From positions 1-7,806 of the forward strand of contig CALPQP020000033.1 of NCBI GenBank assembly GCA_943325745.2: a stretch of 7,806 nt of DNA. The letters run 5' to 3'. A program made the translations under genes and the position numbers. Shown piece after piece: positions 6,295 through 7,806 of the stretch (positions within the stretch are counted from its first letter, which is position 1; every line of letters begins with the position of its first letter). The notes under the pieces were generated by a model that did not search any database, was not told the DNA's origin, and was given only the letters and a program-made list of their open reading frames with translations. Source of the stretch: Gulosibacter massiliensis. GTDB taxonomy: Bacteria > Actinomycetota > Actinomycetes > Actinomycetales > Microbacteriaceae.

Positions 6295-7025
6295 GAGTTG
6301 CTCCTCTGTGTGCGCGCTGCGGATATGAGCGCGTCGAAAAGTCGTCCGTCCTTTTCTGACGTGACCTCGGGGTGCCACTGCACTGCGACGCCGAACGGAT
6401 AATCATCAATCTCGATCGCTTCGACAACGTCGTCCGCGGTGCGAGCGGTGACCGTCAAGCCGGAGCCAATTGAATCGATTGCTTGGTGGTGATAGACCAT
6501 CCCGGTCACCGAGGACCCGACGATGGACTCAAGCGTCGAGCCCGGCGACACCGTCATTTCCATTTCGGTCAGAATGGCCTCTCCACGCTGGTAGTCGTTC
6601 TTTCCAATGACATCCGGAAGGTGTTGGAACAGAGTGCCCCCGCGATAGACATTGAGAACCTGAGCACCCCGGCAAATGAAGAGCACGGGCAATTCGCGAC
6701 GAAGGGCCGCGTTCACCAGCGCAAACTCCCACTCATCACGGCGCAGATCGGGCTGGTCGGTGTGTTCGCCCGACTCTTGGTCGTAGCGTTCGGTGTTGAT
6801 ATCCCGTCCACCTGCGAACACGAGCCCGTCGAGCCCATCAAGAACGCGATCCGCGATGGCCGAGGATGCGGGTTGCGGAGGCAACAACACCGCAATACCT
6901 CCGGCACGCGCGACGCTCTCGATGTAACCCGAATGCAGGAACGCCGCATCGACATCCCACACGCCCGTCTTCGCTTGTTGACGGTACGTCGTGATGCCGA
7001 TGACGGTTTGACTAGAGGCGCTCAA
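6291..7025 (-). CDS. Class I glutamine amidotransferase-like gamma-glutamyl hydrolase (peptidase C26, PuuD-like)
   Basis: Predicted to release glutamate from a gamma-glutamyl amide, the last step of a Puu-type route. With the TTG start it has 244 residues, about family size (PuuD about 250). Seen: N-terminal IGITTY strand (9-14), GGRDINTERY (72-81), nucleophile elbow FICRGAQVLNV (116-126) with Cys118, RGGTLFQHLPD (128-138), YHHQAID (178-184), and WHPE (217-220) giving His218 and Glu220. The triad is complete. No ammonia-accepting partner domain is present, so a hydrolase is favoured over a biosynthetic amidotransferase. The start is uncertain. TTG at 7025 overlaps the ligase gene by 14 nt, and the nearest GGGAG (7043-7039) is 13 nt away. 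GTG at 7037 would add four residues but sits only 1 nt after that site. The stop overlaps the next gene as ATGA. Confidence 0.9.
   Translation of the reverse strand: MSASSQTVIGITTYRQQAKTGVWDVDAAFLHSGYIESVARAGGIAVLLPPQPASSAIADRVLDGLDGLVFAGGRDINTERYDQESGEHTDQPDLRRDEWEFALVNAALRRELPVLFICRGAQVLNVYRGGTLFQHLPDVIGKNDYQRGEAILTEMEMTVSPGSTLESIVGSSVTGMVYHHQAIDSIGSGLTVTARTADDVVEAIEIDDYPFGVAVQWHPEVTSEKDGRLFDALISAARTQRSNS
6301..6306 (-). promoter_or_regulatory. Ribosome binding site fixing the aldehyde dehydrogenase start
   Basis: GAGGAG on the minus strand, 6 nt before the ATG at 6294, inside the end of the hydrolase gene. It is the best Shine-Dalgarno in the operon and decides against the longer frame starting at 6378. 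Confidence 0.8.
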
Positions 7026-7806
7026 AACCGCGAACACGCTCCCAATCGGTGATGGCGCTGTCGAACGCGCGAATTTCGATGCGGGCGGCGTTGACAAGGT
7101 GGTTGACTACCTCGTCACCAAAGATCGCGCGAGCCGCTTTACTGTTCTCGAACAGGTCGGCGGCTTCGTGCAGTGTCGTCGGCACATGGGGCTTGTCGGC
7201 CTCGTATCCGTTTCCACGCGTCTGGTCTTCGAGTTCCAACTTGTTCTCGATGCCGTGGATACCCGCAGCGATGAGACCCGCGACGGCGAGGTACTGGTTC
7301 ACGTCACCACCGGGGACGCGGTGCTCGACGCGCATTCCGTGACCGTGACCGACGACGCGCAGCGAGAGCGTTCGATTGTCGTGTCCCCACGCAATAGCGG
7401 TCGGCGCAAACGAGCCGAAGGCAAACCGCTTGTACGAGTTGATGTTGGGGGCAAACAAGAGCGTGAACTCGCGCATGAGCGCAATCTGCCCGGCGAGGAA
7501 GTGGCGGAACATATCCGACATTCCGCTCTCACCGTTCTTGTCGGCGAATACGGCGTTGCCTTTCGAATCGCGGAACGAGATGTGGATGTGGCACGAGTTG
7601 CCTTCGCGTTCGTTGAACTTGGCCATGAACGTCAGCGACTTACCGTGGTTGTCGGCGATCATCTTGGCGCCGCTCTTGTAGATGGAATGGTTATCACACG
7701 TGATCAACGCGGTGTCGTATCGGAACGCGATTTCTTGTTGACCGAGGTTGCACTCGCCCTTGACACCTTCGCAATACAAACCTGCCTTGTCCATGCTCAC
7801 GCGAAT
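7012..7806 (-). CDS. Glutamine synthetase-family gamma-glutamyl-amine ligase (GlnA3/GlnA4/PuuA-like), 5' truncated by window edge
   Basis: The C-terminal 264 residues of a GS-fold enzyme that would attach glutamate to an amine at the cost of ATP. The frame is open to base 7806, so the start lies outside; family members are about 440-470 residues. Seen in visible numbering: KGECNLGQQEI (16-26), FMAKF (60-64), GNSCHIHISF (69-78), NINSYKRF (121-128), AWGHDNRTLSLRV (139-151), RVEHRVPGGDVNQYLA (159-174) and TDWERVRGFERL (253-264). These match metal, ATP and glutamate motifs of the GS catalytic domain. The adenylylation-site tyrosine motif (NLY-D/K-LPPEE) of housekeeping GlnA is replaced by a RGNGYEADKPHVPTTL stretch (197-211). 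With hydrolase and dehydrogenase neighbours, a non-canonical amine ligase is favoured over ammonia assimilation. Which amine it uses (putrescine, polyamine, ethanolamine or other) cannot be told from this part. Confidence 0.9.
   Translation of the reverse strand: MRVSMDKAGLYCEGVKGECNLGQQEIAFRYDTALITCDNHSIYKSGAKMIADNHGKSLTFMAKFNEREGNSCHIHISFRDSKGNAVFADKNGESGMSDMFRHFLAGQIALMREFTLLFAPNINSYKRFAFGSFAPTAIAWGHDNRTLSLRVVGHGHGMRVEHRVPGGDVNQYLAVAGLIAAGIHGIENKLELEDQTRGNGYEADKPHVPTTLHEAADLFENSKAARAIFGDEVVNHLVNAARIEIRAFDSAITDWERVRGFERL

Larger units (their letters stand above)
3356..7806 (-). other. Putative operon for gamma-glutamylation-type amine catabolism (continues past the right edge)
   Basis: Five genes run on the minus strand: GS-like ligase, gamma-glutamyl hydrolase, aldehyde dehydrogenase, SDR and GntR regulator. 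Junctions are a 14-nt overlap, a 4-nt overlap, an 18-nt gap and a 5-nt gap. None is large enough for a terminator plus promoter, so one transcript is likely. The promoter and regulator operator are probably upstream of the ligase, outside the window. Confidence 0.8.

Noticed and set aside
6295..6378. 28-residue N-terminal extension of the aldehyde dehydrogenase
   Set aside because: It lies inside the hydrolase gene and does not look like an ALDH N-terminus. The internal ATG at 6294 has a strong GAGGAG and the ATGA overlap.
7026..7097. Longer hydrolase start at the ATG at 7097
   Set aside because: It would overlap the ligase by 86 nt and add residues (STPPASKFARS...) unlike the family. Homology begins at the IGITTY strand.
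1..7806. CRISPR array, tRNA/rRNA genes, insertion sequences, phage or toxin-antitoxin genes
   Set aside because: I looked for repeats with regular spacers, cloverleaf-like segments, transposase motifs and terminal repeats by eye. None was seen, and nearly all bases are used by recognised genes.

Overview
The window reads as GC-rich chromosomal DNA of a high-GC Gram-positive bacterium. A Micrococcales or Microbacteriaceae-like actinobacterium is my best guess. The reasons are menaquinone genes beside a DUF4229 protein and a PLDc_N-type protein, GTG and TTG starts, TANNNT -10 boxes placed for leaderless transcripts, and a GlnA3/GlnA4-type glutamine synthetase homologue in an amine cluster. The taxonomic call is inference. 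The window is almost fully coding: gaps are at most about 43 nt, and no gene-free stretch approaches 300 bases.

Region 1 (1-3359) is a menaquinone block. The 3' part of an isochorismate synthase gene (menF type, + strand, cut by the left edge) converges on menD (- strand), and their stop codons overlap by 4 nt. These are the first two dedicated steps of menaquinone synthesis: chorismate to isochorismate, then SEPHCHC. menD is coupled by a 4-nt GTGA overlap to an upstream gene for a small two-helix membrane protein (PLDc_N-like). Only 43 nt separate that gene from a divergent gene for another small two-helix membrane protein (DUF4229-like). Each of the two ATGs lies exactly 6 nt after a TANNNT box and neither has a Shine-Dalgarno sequence, so both transcripts may be leaderless.

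Region 2 (3356-7806) is one dense minus-strand operon. It reads glutamine-synthetase-family ligase (cut by the right edge), class I glutamine amidotransferase/gamma-glutamyl hydrolase (PuuD-like), NAD(P)-dependent aldehyde dehydrogenase (PuuC-like), SDR dehydrogenase, and FadR-type GntR regulator with an FCD domain. Junctions are -14, -4, +18 and +5 nt. This matches a gamma-glutamylation route for amine catabolism: attach glutamate to the amine, oxidise the free end to a carboxylate, then hydrolyse off glutamate. No flavin amine oxidase (PuuB) is visible. An SDR with an acidic cofactor-selecting residue sits where it would be expected. That suggests the substrate may be an amino alcohol, such as ethanolamine or a propanolamine, rather than a diamine. 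The regulator, last in the operon, probably senses a pathway carboxylate and controls its own operon from a promoter beyond the right edge.

No tRNA, rRNA, CRISPR array, insertion sequence or phage gene was seen.
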